Below are positions 23,699 to 32,506 of a DNA stretch of 64,000 bases, in pieces. The stretch spans positions 124,001 to 188,000 of the forward strand of contig NZ_LPZN01000050.1 of the NCBI RefSeq assembly GCF_001646655.1, written 5' to 3'. Made by a program: the position numbers and the translations under genes. The DNA comes from Rhodococcus gordoniae. Lineage in GTDB: Bacteria; Actinomycetota; Actinomycetes; Mycobacteriales; Mycobacteriaceae. Under the pieces are notes generated by a model. The model saw nothing but the letters and a program-made list of their open reading frames with translations, did no database searches and was not told where the DNA came from. Position 1 is the first letter of the stretch. Each line of letters starts with the position of its first letter.

Positions 23699-24709
23699 TC
23701 AGGTGTTGGACTGGAGGATCAGTTCGGGGATGCCGGTACCGAGCGCGACGGGGTTGCATTCACCGAGCGCGTACCGATCGGGATCGAGCACGTGCCGGGC
23801 GAGCTGCAGCGAGAACGAGTCGTAGACCATGTTGAAGTGACCGGTCAGATCCTGCGGGCACAGCTCCTGGATGACGTAGTTGGTCGCGCCTTCCCCGCGC
23901 AGTGCGACGTTGCCGGCGGGCTGGATGACCTCGTCGACCTCGGTTCCGATGGTCGTGTACCGCACGCCGGCAACGGTGTCGGTGGGCGTGTTGAGTTCGG
24001 TGAGCAGTTCCGATCCCTCGAGTTGCTGCACGAGCGCGACGGAGAATTCGCCCTCGACGATGTCTGTCGCTCCGGGCAGCGTGGCGACGGCCGCACCGAT
24101 TCCGTAGAAGGTGCCCCCGTAGGTGGGTGACGCCATTCCGACCCATCGGTCGACGACCTCGGCGCCACCGAGTTCGTTGATGTAGTACCGGGCGACGGTG
24201 GCTCCCTGCGAATAACCGACGACGTCCACCTCCTCCGCACCGGTGGCGCCCTGTACCTCGGTGACGAAGTCGCCGAACTGTGCTGCGGAGACCCGGATGT
24301 CACCCGTGCCGTAGTCGTCGGCGCCGTCGGCGAGACCGTAGTTCAGTGCAAACACGCACCAGCCCGATGCGGCGAGCAGCGGTGAGAGCGCAGCGAAGTC
24401 GGAGTACGCGTCGGAATCGGTGCCGTGCGCGAGCACCACCGGGCGGGGATGCTCCTCGGACGGCACACACGAGAAGTCGTTACTGCCCGCCGGCGCGACG
24501 TCGGGATTGTTCTCGGCATACTCGGCTGCTTCGGCGTGGCCGGTGGCCACCGGTCCCGCCGGGACCGGCACGCTGCTGCCGGAACCCTCACCGAGACCGA
24601 GTATCGGCCCGTCCCCGGGCGAGATCGGCTGCGCCGCCGCCGTACCGACAGTGAGCATCGCGGCGACGCATACGCCGACGACACCGCCGACATTCCGCCC
24701 GGTTCTCAT
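23699..24709 (-). CDS. Secreted class 2 lipase / alpha-beta hydrolase
   Basis: A 336-residue exported esterase or lipase (Lipase_2-like). A Sec signal peptide occupies residues 1 to about 30 (MRTGRN, then VGGVVGVCVAAMLTVGTAAA). The mature part has VVLAHGTDSDAYSDFAAL, the nucleophile elbow GYSQGATVARYYINELGG, and a C-terminal GHFNMVYDSF that supplies the catalytic His. Two Cys in the mature region (CVPSEEHP and ELCPQDL) could pair. The ATG at 24709 follows GGGAGAGGA; a longer start lacks the signal peptide arrangement. It likely hydrolyses acylglycerols outside the cell. It is transcribed away from the hemerythrin remnant and is absent from this position in M. tuberculosis. Confidence 0.85.
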   Translation of the reverse strand: MRTGRNVGGVVGVCVAAMLTVGTAAAQPISPGDGPILGLGEGSGSSVPVPAGPVATGHAEAAEYAENNPDVAPAGSNDFSCVPSEEHPRPVVLAHGTDSDAYSDFAALSPLLAASGWCVFALNYGLADGADDYGTGDIRVSAAQFGDFVTEVQGATGAEEVDVVGYSQGATVARYYINELGGAEVVDRWVGMASPTYGGTFYGIGAAVATLPGATDIVEGEFSVALVQQLEGSELLTELNTPTDTVAGVRYTTIGTEVDEVIQPAGNVALRGEGATNYVIQELCPQDLTGHFNMVYDSFSLQLARHVLDPDRYALGECNPVALGTGIPELILQSNT

Positions 24710-24791
24710 TCGTCCGTCCTCTCCCTCTGCGCGCCTTCCCGGCACTTACGAAAGAGATCGGTCACAATCACCAGCTTCGCTACTGTGACGA

Positions 24792-25212
24792 ATGGTATCT
24801 CCCGCACGGTGTGTCGCTGTCGTTTCTGCGTACTCGGCCCTGCGCCGCGACCTCCTTCGTATCGAGGTGGTATCCGCTCGTGCTGCGATGCAACTCCGAT
24901 GCCGGCCCACTCGCGGACAGGATGAACACCGACCACCACACGATCGAACCGGCGATCTCGGCCGTCGAGGCCGCCGCCCTCGATCTCCGCTCCGACCGTC
25001 CGGGTTCCGGAGAGGCGCTCGGGGCCGCTCTGTCCCGGCTGTCCGAGGTTCTGCTCCCCCACCTCGAACTCGAGGAACGGGAGATGATGCCGCTGGTCTC
25101 GGACAGCATCACCGATGCGCAGTGGCGGGCGTGGGACGACGAGTTCGCAGCGCTGTGGAAGGGTTCCGAAGCCGCATCCATTCCTTCGCAACCGATTCCG
25201 AAAGCGGCGTGA
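24792..25212 (+). pseudogene. Hemerythrin HHE-domain gene, truncated and frameshifted
   Basis: The last 96 codons (ATG at 24922) encode the second half of a hemerythrin four-helix bundle: ADRMNTDHHTIEPAI, then LLPHLELEEREMMPLV, with the His/Glu iron ligands of the C-terminal helices, and an ITDAQWRAWD tail. The similarity continues in the same frame before the ATG (WYPLVLRCNSDAGP, like the FPxLRxxDPxLGP linker of full proteins). Yet the first two helices with their iron ligands are missing. A different frame from 24792 shows YSALRRDLLRI, which resembles the start of such proteins. I infer an internal deletion with a frameshift. A short protein from 24922 could still be made, but it would lack half of the di-iron site. 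Confidence 0.55.
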
Positions 25213-25253
25213 GGCGCGAGGCGAGGAGCCGGAGAGATCCTCCCGTGGCCGGA

Positions 25254-27272
25254 TCAGCCGATACGCGGCGGATCCACCTGGACCCGCAGTGGCCCGTCCG
25301 CGCGACGTGCCGTGCGGGTGGCCTGCGCGTCGCGCAGGGACCGACCGAGTGCGCGACCGCGCTCCCGTGCGACCCGCACGATCATCCGGTGCACGTCCTC
25401 CGGTTCGGGCCCGTCGGATCCGAACGGCAGTCGCTGGCCCGGCGGTAGCGGTACGGGTCCGAGTACTTCGGCTCCCTCGGGCAGGTGTGTGGCCCCGAGC
25501 AGTTCGGCGACCGCCGCCGACGACCCGTCGATCGCGGCCATGTGGACCGCGGGAGGGAACCCGACCTCGGCTCGTTCGGAGACCTCGGATCGGGCATGCC
25601 CCACGGGATCCCAGCGCACGAGTGCCTGCACGGTGGGGATCCCGGAATCCGCGACGACCACGACCTGTCCCCCCTCCGCGACCGAGCGCACGAGGGCCGA
25701 CGCCGTGAGCCAGCGCCGCAGCGTCTCCTCGGCGGCACGCAGATCGGCTCTACCGAGCAACGCCCACCCGTCGAGGAGCAGCGCCGCCCCGTAACCGCCC
25801 TCGGCGACCGGTTCGGCTCCCACGGTGGCGACGACGAGCGCCGCCGAACCGGGCACCGCGTGTTTGACCTCGTTTCCGCCGGAGGTCACGACGGGCACAC
25901 CGGGAAAGGCGCGTCCCAGTTCCTCTGCGGTGCGAGCCGCCCCGACGACCACAGCCCGCAACGAACGTGCACCGCACGCGTGGCACCGGTGCCGCGCGTC
26001 GGCGACACCGCACCACCGGCACGCCGGGATCGCGGCTCCGTCGGGCCCGGCCGCGGTGGGCAGCGCGAGCGGACCGTTGCAGTGCCGGCACCGAGCGGGT
26101 GCCCGGCACTTGCCGCACGCCAACGCGGGCACGTAACCGCGCCGTGGTACCTGCACGAGGACCGGGCGCTCCGACGCGAGAGCGGACCGCGCGGCGGCGA
26201 ACGCGATGGCCGGCAGCCTCGCGGCACGCGCGGCCGGGTCCCGCGCGAGTGCCTGGTCGCTGTCGGCGAGGGCTGTGACCTTGGGAGCGCACGCCCTCAC
26301 GACGTCACGGGGCGCCACGAGGTCGTGCGCCCATCCGGCGTCGACGAGTGCCTGGGTCTCCGCGGTGCGCGCGTGCCCGGCGATCACGATCGCGGCACCG
26401 ACCGCGTGGGCGCGCAGGGCGGCCACTTCGCGGGCGTGCGGATACGGCGACCGCGGCTCACAGTGCAGGTCGTCGCCGTCGTCCCACACCACGAGAAGCC
26501 CGAGATCGGGTGTCGGCGCGAACACCGCGGCACGGGTCCCGACGACGATCCGCGCGGAGCCTCTCAATGCCGCGAGCCAACGTCGATAGCGTTCGGCCGG
26601 CCCGAGACCGGCGGCGAGGCCGACGACGTGGTCGGCCCCGGCGACGTCGGCGCACGCCGACACGAGGCGGTCGAGGTCGCGCTGGTCGGGGACGACGAGC
26701 ACGGCCGCCTTTCCCGAGGCCAGGGTCAGCGCGGCGAGTTCGGCGAGCCGACGGGGCCAGTCCTCACCGGGCAGCGCCTGCCACGCCGCGCGCGGGGCAC
26801 GGCCGCCACCGAGCGCTTCGAGGAAGTTCTCGCCGTGCCGGTACCGGCCCCATGCCCCGTGATCGATTTCCGGAACCGACGGGGAGTGCGGTGTGCGGGG
26901 ATCCTCGGCCTCGACGCGTGCGTGTCGCGGCGGCACTGCGAGACGCAGCACATCGGCCCGGGTCCCCGCATAGCGGGTCGCAACTTCCTCCGCCAGAGCG
27001 GCGATCTCGGGCGTGAGGACCTGCTCGGACGAGACCACCCGGTCGAGGCGGCCCAGCTTGCCGGTGTGATCGCTCGACGCGGCGCGCGCGAGCAGGAAAC
27101 CGTCGACGAGGCGTCCGGCGAAGCGGACGCGGACGCGGACGCCCGGGCGGGCGTCCGCGTCCAGGTCGCGCGGGATCAGGTAGTCGAACTCCCGGTCGAG
27201 GTGCGGAACCGGCAGCAGCGGGAGAACCCGCGCGACCGGATCGACCTCGGCGGCGTCGAAATCGGCAGCCAC
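25254..27272 (-). CDS. priA: Primosomal protein N' (PriA), helicase-deficient actinobacterial type
   Basis: A 672-residue PriA. The N-terminal 3'-DNA-binding domain (VARVLPLLPVPHLDREFDYLIP) and the central zinc-binding part with four CxxC pairs (CGKCRAPARCRHC, CRWC, CHAC) are well kept. The helicase core is not: where PriA has the Walker A GxTGSGKTE this protein has LPGEDWPRRLAEL, and the DEEH box reads VWDDGDD. Actinobacterial PriA is known for lacking helicase motifs, so it probably acts as a structural replication-restart factor. The GTG at 27272 lies 17 bp after the metK stop; its ribosome site is poor. A 32-bp inverted repeat lies inside the coding sequence at 27131-27162. Confidence 0.92.
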   Translation of the reverse strand: MAADFDAAEVDPVARVLPLLPVPHLDREFDYLIPRDLDADARPGVRVRVRFAGRLVDGFLLARAASSDHTGKLGRLDRVVSSEQVLTPEIAALAEEVATRYAGTRADVLRLAVPPRHARVEAEDPRTPHSPSVPEIDHGAWGRYRHGENFLEALGGGRAPRAAWQALPGEDWPRRLAELAALTLASGKAAVLVVPDQRDLDRLVSACADVAGADHVVGLAAGLGPAERYRRWLAALRGSARIVVGTRAAVFAPTPDLGLLVVWDDGDDLHCEPRSPYPHAREVAALRAHAVGAAIVIAGHARTAETQALVDAGWAHDLVAPRDVVRACAPKVTALADSDQALARDPAARAARLPAIAFAAARSALASERPVLVQVPRRGYVPALACGKCRAPARCRHCNGPLALPTAAGPDGAAIPACRWCGVADARHRCHACGARSLRAVVVGAARTAEELGRAFPGVPVVTSGGNEVKHAVPGSAALVVATVGAEPVAEGGYGAALLLDGWALLGRADLRAAEETLRRWLTASALVRSVAEGGQVVVVADSGIPTVQALVRWDPVGHARSEVSERAEVGFPPAVHMAAIDGSSAAVAELLGATHLPEGAEVLGPVPLPPGQRLPFGSDGPEPEDVHRMIVRVARERGRALGRSLRDAQATRTARRADGPLRVQVDPPRIG

Positions 27273-27289
27273 CCGGGCCCGATCGGAAT

Positions 27290-28504
27290 CTACAGACCGG
27301 CGGCCGCGCGCAGCTTGTCGGCGCGGTCGGTGTTCTCCCACGGCAGGTCGATGTCGGTACGGCCGAAGTGACCGTACGCAGCGGTCTGCGCGTAGATCGG
27401 GCGCAGCAGGTCGAGGTCGCGGATGATCGCGCCCGGACGCAGGTCGAAGACCTCGCCGATCGCCTGCTGGATGCGGGCCGGGTCGGTCTTCTCGGTACCG
27501 AAGGTCTCGACGAACAGACCGACCGGAGCGGCCTTGCCGATCGCATAGGCGACCTGCACCTCGATGCGCTCGGCGAGGCCGGCGGCGACGGCGGTCTTGG
27601 CGACCCAGCGCATCGCGTAGGCGGCCGAACGGTCGACCTTCGACGGATCCTTGCCGGAGAACGCGCCGCCACCGTGACGCGCCATACCACCGTAGGTGTC
27701 GACGATGATCTTGCGTCCGGTCAGGCCGGCATCACCCATGGGACCGCCGAGGACGAACGATCCGGACGGGTTGACCAGCAGACGCACGTCGGCGGTGTCG
27801 AGATCGGCCAGATTGGGGTCGGCGAGCACCGCGTCGACGACGTGGGTGCGCAGATCCGGCGTGAGCAGGTTGTTCAGGTCGATGTCGGCGGCGTGCTGCG
27901 TCGAGATGACGATCGTGTCGAGGCGGACGGGCTTGTCGCCGTCGTACTCGATGGTGACCTGGGTCTTGCCGTCGGGGCGCAGGTACGGCAGGACCGCGGA
28001 CTTACGGACCTCCGTGAGGCGCCGGGACAGGCGGTGGGCGAGGGAGATCGGCAGCGGCATCAGCTCGGGCGTATCGGAGCACGCGTATCCGAACATCAGT
28101 CCCTGGTCGCCGGCGCCCTGCAGCGCGACCTCGTCGTCGGTGAGCACACCGCTGCGCGCTTCGAGGGCGACGTCGACGCCACCGGCGATCTCCGGGGACT
28201 GGGCGCCGATGGCGATGTTGACGCCGCAGGAGTTGCCGTCGAAGCCCTTCGACGACGAGTCGTAGCCGATCTCGAGCACGCAATCGCGCACGATCTTGGG
28301 GATGTCGGCGTATGCGGAGGTGGTGACCTCACCCACCACGTGCACCTGCCCCGTGGTCACGAGAGTCTCCACCGCTACCCGGGCACGAGGATCCTCGGTG
28401 AGGAGCGCGTCGAGAACCGAGTCGCTGATCGCGTCACAGATCTTGTCCGGATGTCCTTCCGTCACGGACTCACTGGTGAAAAGACGACCGCCGGTCTTGG
28501 CCAC
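27290..28504 (-). CDS. metK: S-adenosylmethionine synthetase
   Basis: A 404-residue enzyme making SAM from methionine and ATP. All three signature motifs are present: [20 protein letters not shown] at the N-terminus (methionine and ATP site), [12 protein letters not shown] in the middle (about 128-139), and the phosphate-binding [16 protein letters not shown]. It is full length and its C-terminal domain ends with the [10 protein letters not shown] segment of the family. It follows coaBC after 134 bp that hold a small GGAGCG-TG-CGCTCC dyad (28553-28566). No SAM riboswitch fold is evident. It precedes priA as in mycobacteria. Confidence 0.98.
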   Translation of the reverse strand: MAKTGGRLFTSESVTEGHPDKICDAISDSVLDALLTEDPRARVAVETLVTTGQVHVVGEVTTSAYADIPKIVRDCVLEIGYDSSSKGFDGNSCGVNIAIGAQSPEIAGGVDVALEARSGVLTDDEVALQGAGDQGLMFGYACSDTPELMPLPISLAHRLSRRLTEVRKSAVLPYLRPDGKTQVTIEYDGDKPVRLDTIVISTQHAADIDLNNLLTPDLRTHVVDAVLADPNLADLDTADVRLLVNPSGSFVLGGPMGDAGLTGRKIIVDTYGGMARHGGGAFSGKDPSKVDRSAAYAMRWVAKTAVAAGLAERIEVQVAYAIGKAAPVGLFVETFGTEKTDPARIQQAIGEVFDLRPGAIIRDLDLLRPIYAQTAAYGHFGRTDIDLPWENTDRADKLRAAAGL

Positions 28505-28638
28505 GAAACTCCCTCTCGACTATGCGCCAGGCGCTGGACGGACAAACCGTGTGGAGCGTGCGCTCCTCGAACGGGCCGCAACGACCCGATCGCAGTGCCG
28601 ACGCTACTGCTCCGCAGGCGTCGACGCGAGTATTGAAA

Positions 28639-29922
28639 TCACCCGATTCTGCTGCGTTCCGCCAGCAGAGGTCCGAGCGCGTCGAGTACGCGGCTGGCCA
28701 TGAGGGCCTTCGATCCGTGAGCGAGGGCGGTTTCCGAACCGTCCGCGGACAGCAACCAGCCGTTGTTGTCGTCGACCTCGAACGCCTTGCCTTCTCCGAC
28801 GGCGTTGACGACGAGAAGATCGCATCCCTTGCGGGCGAGCTTCTCCCGGGCGTAGGTGAGCACGTCACCGTGCTCGTCGCCGGTCTCCGCCGCGAACCCG
28901 ACGATGACCGTCTCCGCGGAGAGGCCCCCTTCGGTGCGTGCCCGGACGAGCCCGGCGAGGATGTCGTCGTTCTTCGTCAGCGCGATGGAGTCGGGTTCGC
29001 CCTTCCCCTTCTTGATCTTGCTGATCGCGAAGGTGGACGGCCGGAAATCGGCCACGGCCGCGGACATGATCACAGCGTCGGCGCCGGAGGCGTGCTTGGC
29101 GACGGCGTCCTGCATCTGCGCGGCCGTCTGCACCCGGACGACGTCGACCGCGGCCGGGTCGTCGAGACCTGCGACACTGCCGGCGACGAGGGTCACGTCG
29201 GCGCCGCGTTGCGCGGCGAGACGTGCGAGTGCGTAGCCCTGCTTGCCGGACGACCGGTTGCCGAGGAAGCGCACCGGATCGAGGGGCTCGCGGGTGCCAC
29301 CGGCGGACACGACGACGCGGCGTCCTGCCAGGTCGCGAGGCAGCGCGTCGGCGCGTTCGAGCAGCAACGCGGCCAAAGTGAAGATCTCGTCGGGTTCGGG
29401 CATCCGCCCGGCTCCGGTGTCCTTGCCGGTGAGCCGGCCGGACGCGGGTTCCACGACCACCGCCCCGCGGCGGCGCAGGGTCGCGACGTTGTCGACGGTG
29501 GCGGGATGCTCCCACATCTCGGTGTGCATCGCGGGCACGAACATCACCGGGCACCGCGCGGTGAGCAAGGTCGCCGTGAGCAGGTCGTCGGCGCGACCTG
29601 CGACCGCCCGGGCCATCAGGTCGGCGGTCGCCGGCGCGATGACGACGAGGTCGGCCTCCTGACCGAGCCGCACGTGCGGAACCTGCGGCACGTCGGCGAA
29701 TACACCGGTCTCGACGGGGTTGCCGGACAACGCCTCGAAGGTGGCGCGGCCGACGAATTCGAGGGCGGACTCCGTCGGGACGACCCGCACGTGGTGGCCG
29801 CTCTCGGTGAACGCGCGGATCAGTGCGCAGGACTTGTAGGCGGCGATGCCGCCGGCGACACCGACGACGATGCGGCGGCGCTGCACGGATCCGGCCTCGC
29901 CGCTCGAAGCGGGGTTGTTCAC
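28639..29922 (-). CDS. coaBC: Bifunctional phosphopantothenoylcysteine decarboxylase / phosphopantothenate-cysteine ligase
   Basis: A 427-residue fusion for two steps of coenzyme A synthesis. The N-terminal flavoprotein decarboxylase (CoaC, about 15-190) has [20 protein letters not shown] and the substrate-recognition [12 protein letters not shown] (the PxMNxxMW motif with His for Asn). The C-terminal ligase (CoaB, 200-427) has [31 protein letters not shown] and SAAVADFRP. The GTG start overlaps the rpoZ stop by 4 bp. Its place after gmk and rpoZ is conserved across actinobacteria. Confidence 0.96.
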   Translation of the reverse strand: MNNPASSGEAGSVQRRRIVVGVAGGIAAYKSCALIRAFTESGHHVRVVPTESALEFVGRATFEALSGNPVETGVFADVPQVPHVRLGQEADLVVIAPATADLMARAVAGRADDLLTATLLTARCPVMFVPAMHTEMWEHPATVDNVATLRRRGAVVVEPASGRLTGKDTGAGRMPEPDEIFTLAALLLERADALPRDLAGRRVVVSAGGTREPLDPVRFLGNRSSGKQGYALARLAAQRGADVTLVAGSVAGLDDPAAVDVVRVQTAAQMQDAVAKHASGADAVIMSAAVADFRPSTFAISKIKKGKGEPDSIALTKNDDILAGLVRARTEGGLSAETVIVGFAAETGDEHGDVLTYAREKLARKGCDLLVVNAVGEGKAFEVDDNNGWLLSADGSETALAHGSKALMASRVLDALGPLLAERSRIG

Positions 29923-30221
29923 TCGCCTTCGGTGTGCTCGAGCAGATCCGAGTGGATCTCGCGCATGGCGATCGACAGCGGCTTCTCCTGCAGGCCCGGC
30001 TCCACGAGGGGGCCGACGTACTCGAGGATGCCGTCGCCGAGCTGGTTGTAGTAATCGTTGATCTGGCGTGCCCGCTTGGCGGCGTAGATCACCAGCGCGT
30101 ACTTCGAGGAGGCGCGCTCGAGCAGCTCGTCGATAGGCGGGTTGGTGATACCCGAGGGGGTGTCGTAGACCGGGAGGGCGTTGCCCTCAAGGTCGGTCGC
30201 GGCTGCCTGGATGCTGCTCAC
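29919..30221 (-). CDS. rpoZ: RNA polymerase subunit omega
   Basis: A 100-residue omega subunit, which helps fold the beta-prime subunit and stabilises the polymerase. The typical core is [35 protein letters not shown] (residues 24-58), with a C-terminal helix rich in acidic residues. The start codon is GTG with AGGAGA upstream. It follows gmk after 75 bp, and its stop overlaps the coaBC start, matching the mihF-gmk-rpoZ-dfp-metK order of mycobacteria. Confidence 0.96.
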   Translation of the reverse strand: MSSIQAAATDLEGNALPVYDTPSGITNPPIDELLERASSKYALVIYAAKRARQINDYYNQLGDGILEYVGPLVEPGLQEKPLSIAMREIHSDLLEHTEGE

Positions 30222-30296
30222 TCGGTGTTCTCCTGAGATGTCGCGGAATAAGGGGGCACCGAAACCGGCGGCCGGACGCGCACGAGGCGCGGACGG

Positions 30297-30908
30297 TCAG
30301 TCGGCTCCGGGTCCGACCAACAAGGATACCAATTCATCGCAGGCCCGGTCGACGTCGTCGTTGACGATCACGACATCGAACTCGTCCTGCGCGGCCAGTT
30401 CGCTGCGGGCGGTATCGAGCCTGCGAGCGACGACCTCGTCGGTTTCGGTGCCTCGGCCGGTGAGGCGCTCGACGAGCACCTCCCAACTGGGCGGGGCGAG
30501 AAAGGCCAGTACTGCGTCCGGCATCGCGGCGCGGACGGCCCGTGCTCCCGCGAGGTCGACCTCCACGAGCACCGGATGTCCCTCGGCGAGTGCGTCGCGC
30601 ACCGGCTCGGCCGGCGTGCCCGAACGCTGCAGACCGCCGTGGATGTCGGCCCATTCGAGCAGTTCACCGGCGTCGATCATCCGGTCGAACTCGGCGCGGC
30701 CGACGAAGTGGTAATCCACCCCGTCCACCTCGCCCGGTCGCGGGTCCCGGGTGGTGGCCGAGACACTGAAGTGCAGATCCGGGATCCGGCTCCGCAGCAG
30801 GCGTACGACGGTCGACTTACCCACCGCGGAGGGCCCGGCCAGTACCACCAGCCGGCCCCTCCGCGTTGCGGGCACGCTGTCCGTCACGGTTCGTGCGTCA
30901 GCTACCAC
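30297..30908 (-). CDS. gmk: Guanylate kinase
   Basis: A 203-residue kinase that converts GMP to GDP with ATP. The P-loop GPSAVGKST is at residues 25-33. The GMP-binding segment is visible in [38 protein letters not shown], and the lid contains [17 protein letters not shown]. The GTG start (VVADARTV) lies 4 bp after the mihF stop codon, so the two are cotranscribed. Confidence 0.97.
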   Translation of the reverse strand: MVADARTVTDSVPATRRGRLVVLAGPSAVGKSTVVRLLRSRIPDLHFSVSATTRDPRPGEVDGVDYHFVGRAEFDRMIDAGELLEWADIHGGLQRSGTPAEPVRDALAEGHPVLVEVDLAGARAVRAAMPDAVLAFLAPPSWEVLVERLTGRGTETDEVVARRLDTARSELAAQDEFDVVIVNDDVDRACDELVSLLVGPGAD

Positions 30909-30912
30909 GTGC

Positions 30913-31233
30913 TCAGGCGTCGAAATCGAACCTGGCGAGCAGGGCTTTGCGCTGACGGTCGCCGAGGCCGCGCAGACGGCGGGTCGGGGCGATCTCCAGC
31001 TCGGTCATGATCTCCTGCGCCTTGACCTTGCCGACCTTCGGCAGGGCCTCGAGCAGAGCCGACACCTTCATCTTGCCGAGGATCTCGTCGTTCTCGGCGT
31101 CCTTGAGCACCTGCTTGAGGTCGGTGCCGCCGCGCTTGAGGCGCTCCTTGAGCTCAGCCCGGGCACGACGGGCAGCAGCCGCCTTCTCCAGAGCAGCGGC
31201 GCGCTGCTCATCGGTCAGCTGGGGAAGGGCCAC
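30913..31233 (-). CDS. mihF: Integration host factor, actinobacterial type (mIHF)
   Basis: A 106-residue, nearly all-helical nucleoid protein specific to actinobacteria and unrelated to the HU/IHF fold. [29 protein letters not shown] forms the long N-terminal helix. The DNA-binding S13-like/H2TH part includes [33 protein letters not shown]. The sequence is close to M. smegmatis mIHF over its whole length, which fixes the GTG start; GGAGGA lies 3-8 bases upstream. It leads the operon with gmk, rpoZ and coaBC. mIHF bends DNA and affects replication, integration and gene expression. Confidence 0.96.
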   Translation of the reverse strand: MALPQLTDEQRAAALEKAAAARRARAELKERLKRGGTDLKQVLKDAENDEILGKMKVSALLEALPKVGKVKAQEIMTELEIAPTRRLRGLGDRQRKALLARFDFDA

Positions 31234-31663
31234 GGTTCCTCCGTCTCATCGTTGGCTTTCGAGTCTTCACCGCTGCAACCAGCGGCGATAGCGACCGTAC
31301 TCACGACCACCGACGAATGCGAACCCACCCCCCGGCGTTCCGCTCGAAAATCCGTGCGGTAGTGCACGCCGATTCCGCAGCGGATTCCGCGCCCTCCGGT
31401 GCGCGTCCGCGCATCGCCGCGACCTGCCCAAATGAGGGAAAACTGCAGGTGAGTGGGTATCCGGGGCGCCGGAGAGGTCCGCAGCGCGCCGAGCGGCTCA
31501 CGGGATCGGCGACCGGACGTTCGGGCACTTCGGCGGCCCGAGAAATTTTTCTTCCCATTCCGCGTGTCGCGCCGCTCCGAGCGCAGGTCAGAGTGCATAC
31601 CAGCGGTATGTACGACTCGTGCCCGGACCGCGCGTGGCGATCCGGGCACGAGAGTCGAACGTC
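31234..31663. other. 430-bp intergenic region between pyrF and mihF
   Basis: No convincing gene: the one 85-codon reading frame (minus strand, 31301-31558) has no family resemblance, ribosome site or codon bias. The region holds the pyrF terminator at 31613-31657, a CATACC-AGC-GGTATG inverted repeat at 31596-31610, an A/T-rich spot around 31541-31552 unusual in this GC-rich DNA, and a CCGCTG/CAGCGG dyad in the mihF leader (31270-31285). A TACGGT hexamer (31299-31294, minus) could be a -10 element for mihF, but its -35 is weak. The PE/PPE genes found here in M. tuberculosis are absent. Confidence 0.6.
31613..31657 (-). terminator. Hairpin terminator after pyrF
   Basis: A 12-bp perfect stem (31616-31627 with 31641-31652, CTCGTGCCCGGA and its complement), extended by further pairing with a small bulge, begins about 7 bp after the pyrF stop codon. 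There is no U-run. It is the likely 3' end of the pyrimidine operon transcript and separates it from mihF. Confidence 0.75.
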
Positions 31664-32506
31664 TCAGTCCGTCAGGAAGGCGAAGCCGTCCAACGTGCGG
31701 GCGACGGCGGCCCGCAGCCCCGCGACGGACGGACCTGCCCGCAGCACGTCCCGTGAGACGTTGGGCACGACGGCCCGCAGGTGGTCGCCCACGAGTCGGC
31801 GCACGTCGTCGGCGGTGCCGCCCTGGGCGCCCACTCCGGGCATCAGGATGGGCCCGTGGAGGGCGGACAGGTCGGGCGCCTCGGTGAGGGTCGCTCCGAC
31901 CACCACACCCACGGATCCGAGCTCTGCCGCTCCGCCGCTCGCGTCGGCGCAGTTGCGGGCGGCGCACTCGTCCACCACGACCTGCGCCACGGTGCGCCCG
32001 TCGGCGACCCGGGCCCGCTGGACCTGAGCACCTTCGGGATTGGAGGTGGCCGCGAGCACGAATACCCCGCGGCCCGTCCCGGCCGCCAGATCCAGCGCAG
32101 GGGCGAGCGAACCGAAGCCCAGATACGGGGAGACGGTCACGGCGTCCGAACGCAGCGGCGAGTCGTCCGACAGCCAGGTCCGGGCGTAGGCGTCCATCGT
32201 GGAACCGATGTCGCCGCGCTTGGCATCGGCGAGCACGAGCACGCCCGTCTCCCCCAGCCCGGCGATGGTGCGTTCGAGCACCGCGAGGCCGGCGGAGCCG
32301 TATGCCTCGAAGAACGCCACCTGGGGCTTGACGACCGCGACGGTATCGCCGAACGCCTCGACGCACAGTTCGCTGAACCGGGACAGACCGTCCACGTCGT
32401 CGCCGAGACCCCATGCGGCGAGGAGCCCCGGGTGCGGATCGATGCCCACACACAGCGGCCCGCGGCGCCCGAGGGCGTCCGCGAGTCGCTGCCCGAAGGG
32501 CGTCAC
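31664..32506 (-). CDS. pyrF: Orotidine 5'-phosphate decarboxylase (type 2)
   Basis: A 280-residue decarboxylase for the last step to UMP. It belongs to the longer PyrF type used by mycobacteria and some proteobacteria: the active site reads [18 protein letters not shown], with the Lys and two Asp of the catalytic tetrad, and the phosphate loop is in MPGVGAQGG. The N-terminal [11 protein letters not shown] matches this type. Its GTG start overlaps the carB stop by 4 bp (GTGA). It is the last gene of the pyr operon and is followed by a hairpin. Confidence 0.96.
   Translation of the reverse strand: MTPFGQRLADALGRRGPLCVGIDPHPGLLAAWGLGDDVDGLSRFSELCVEAFGDTVAVVKPQVAFFEAYGSAGLAVLERTIAGLGETGVLVLADAKRGDIGSTMDAYARTWLSDDSPLRSDAVTVSPYLGFGSLAPALDLAAGTGRGVFVLAATSNPEGAQVQRARVADGRTVAQVVVDECAARNCADASGGAAELGSVGVVVGATLTEAPDLSALHGPILMPGVGAQGGTADDVRRLVGDHLRAVVPNVSRDVLRAGPSVAGLRAAVARTLDGFAFLTD

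Noticed and set aside
24706-25191. A 161-codon minus-strand frame over the hemerythrin remnant
   Set aside because: It is antisense to a recognisable hemerythrin half-domain, and its sequence has no domain pattern.
28505-28638. SAM-responsive riboswitch upstream of metK
   Set aside because: Only a GGAGCG-TG-CGCTCC dyad is visible; no SAM-I to SAM-IV core pattern could be identified.
31301-31558. An 85-codon minus-strand frame in the pyrF-mihF gap
   Set aside because: No ribosome site, no family resemblance, and atypical codon use; it is probably chance in GC-rich DNA.
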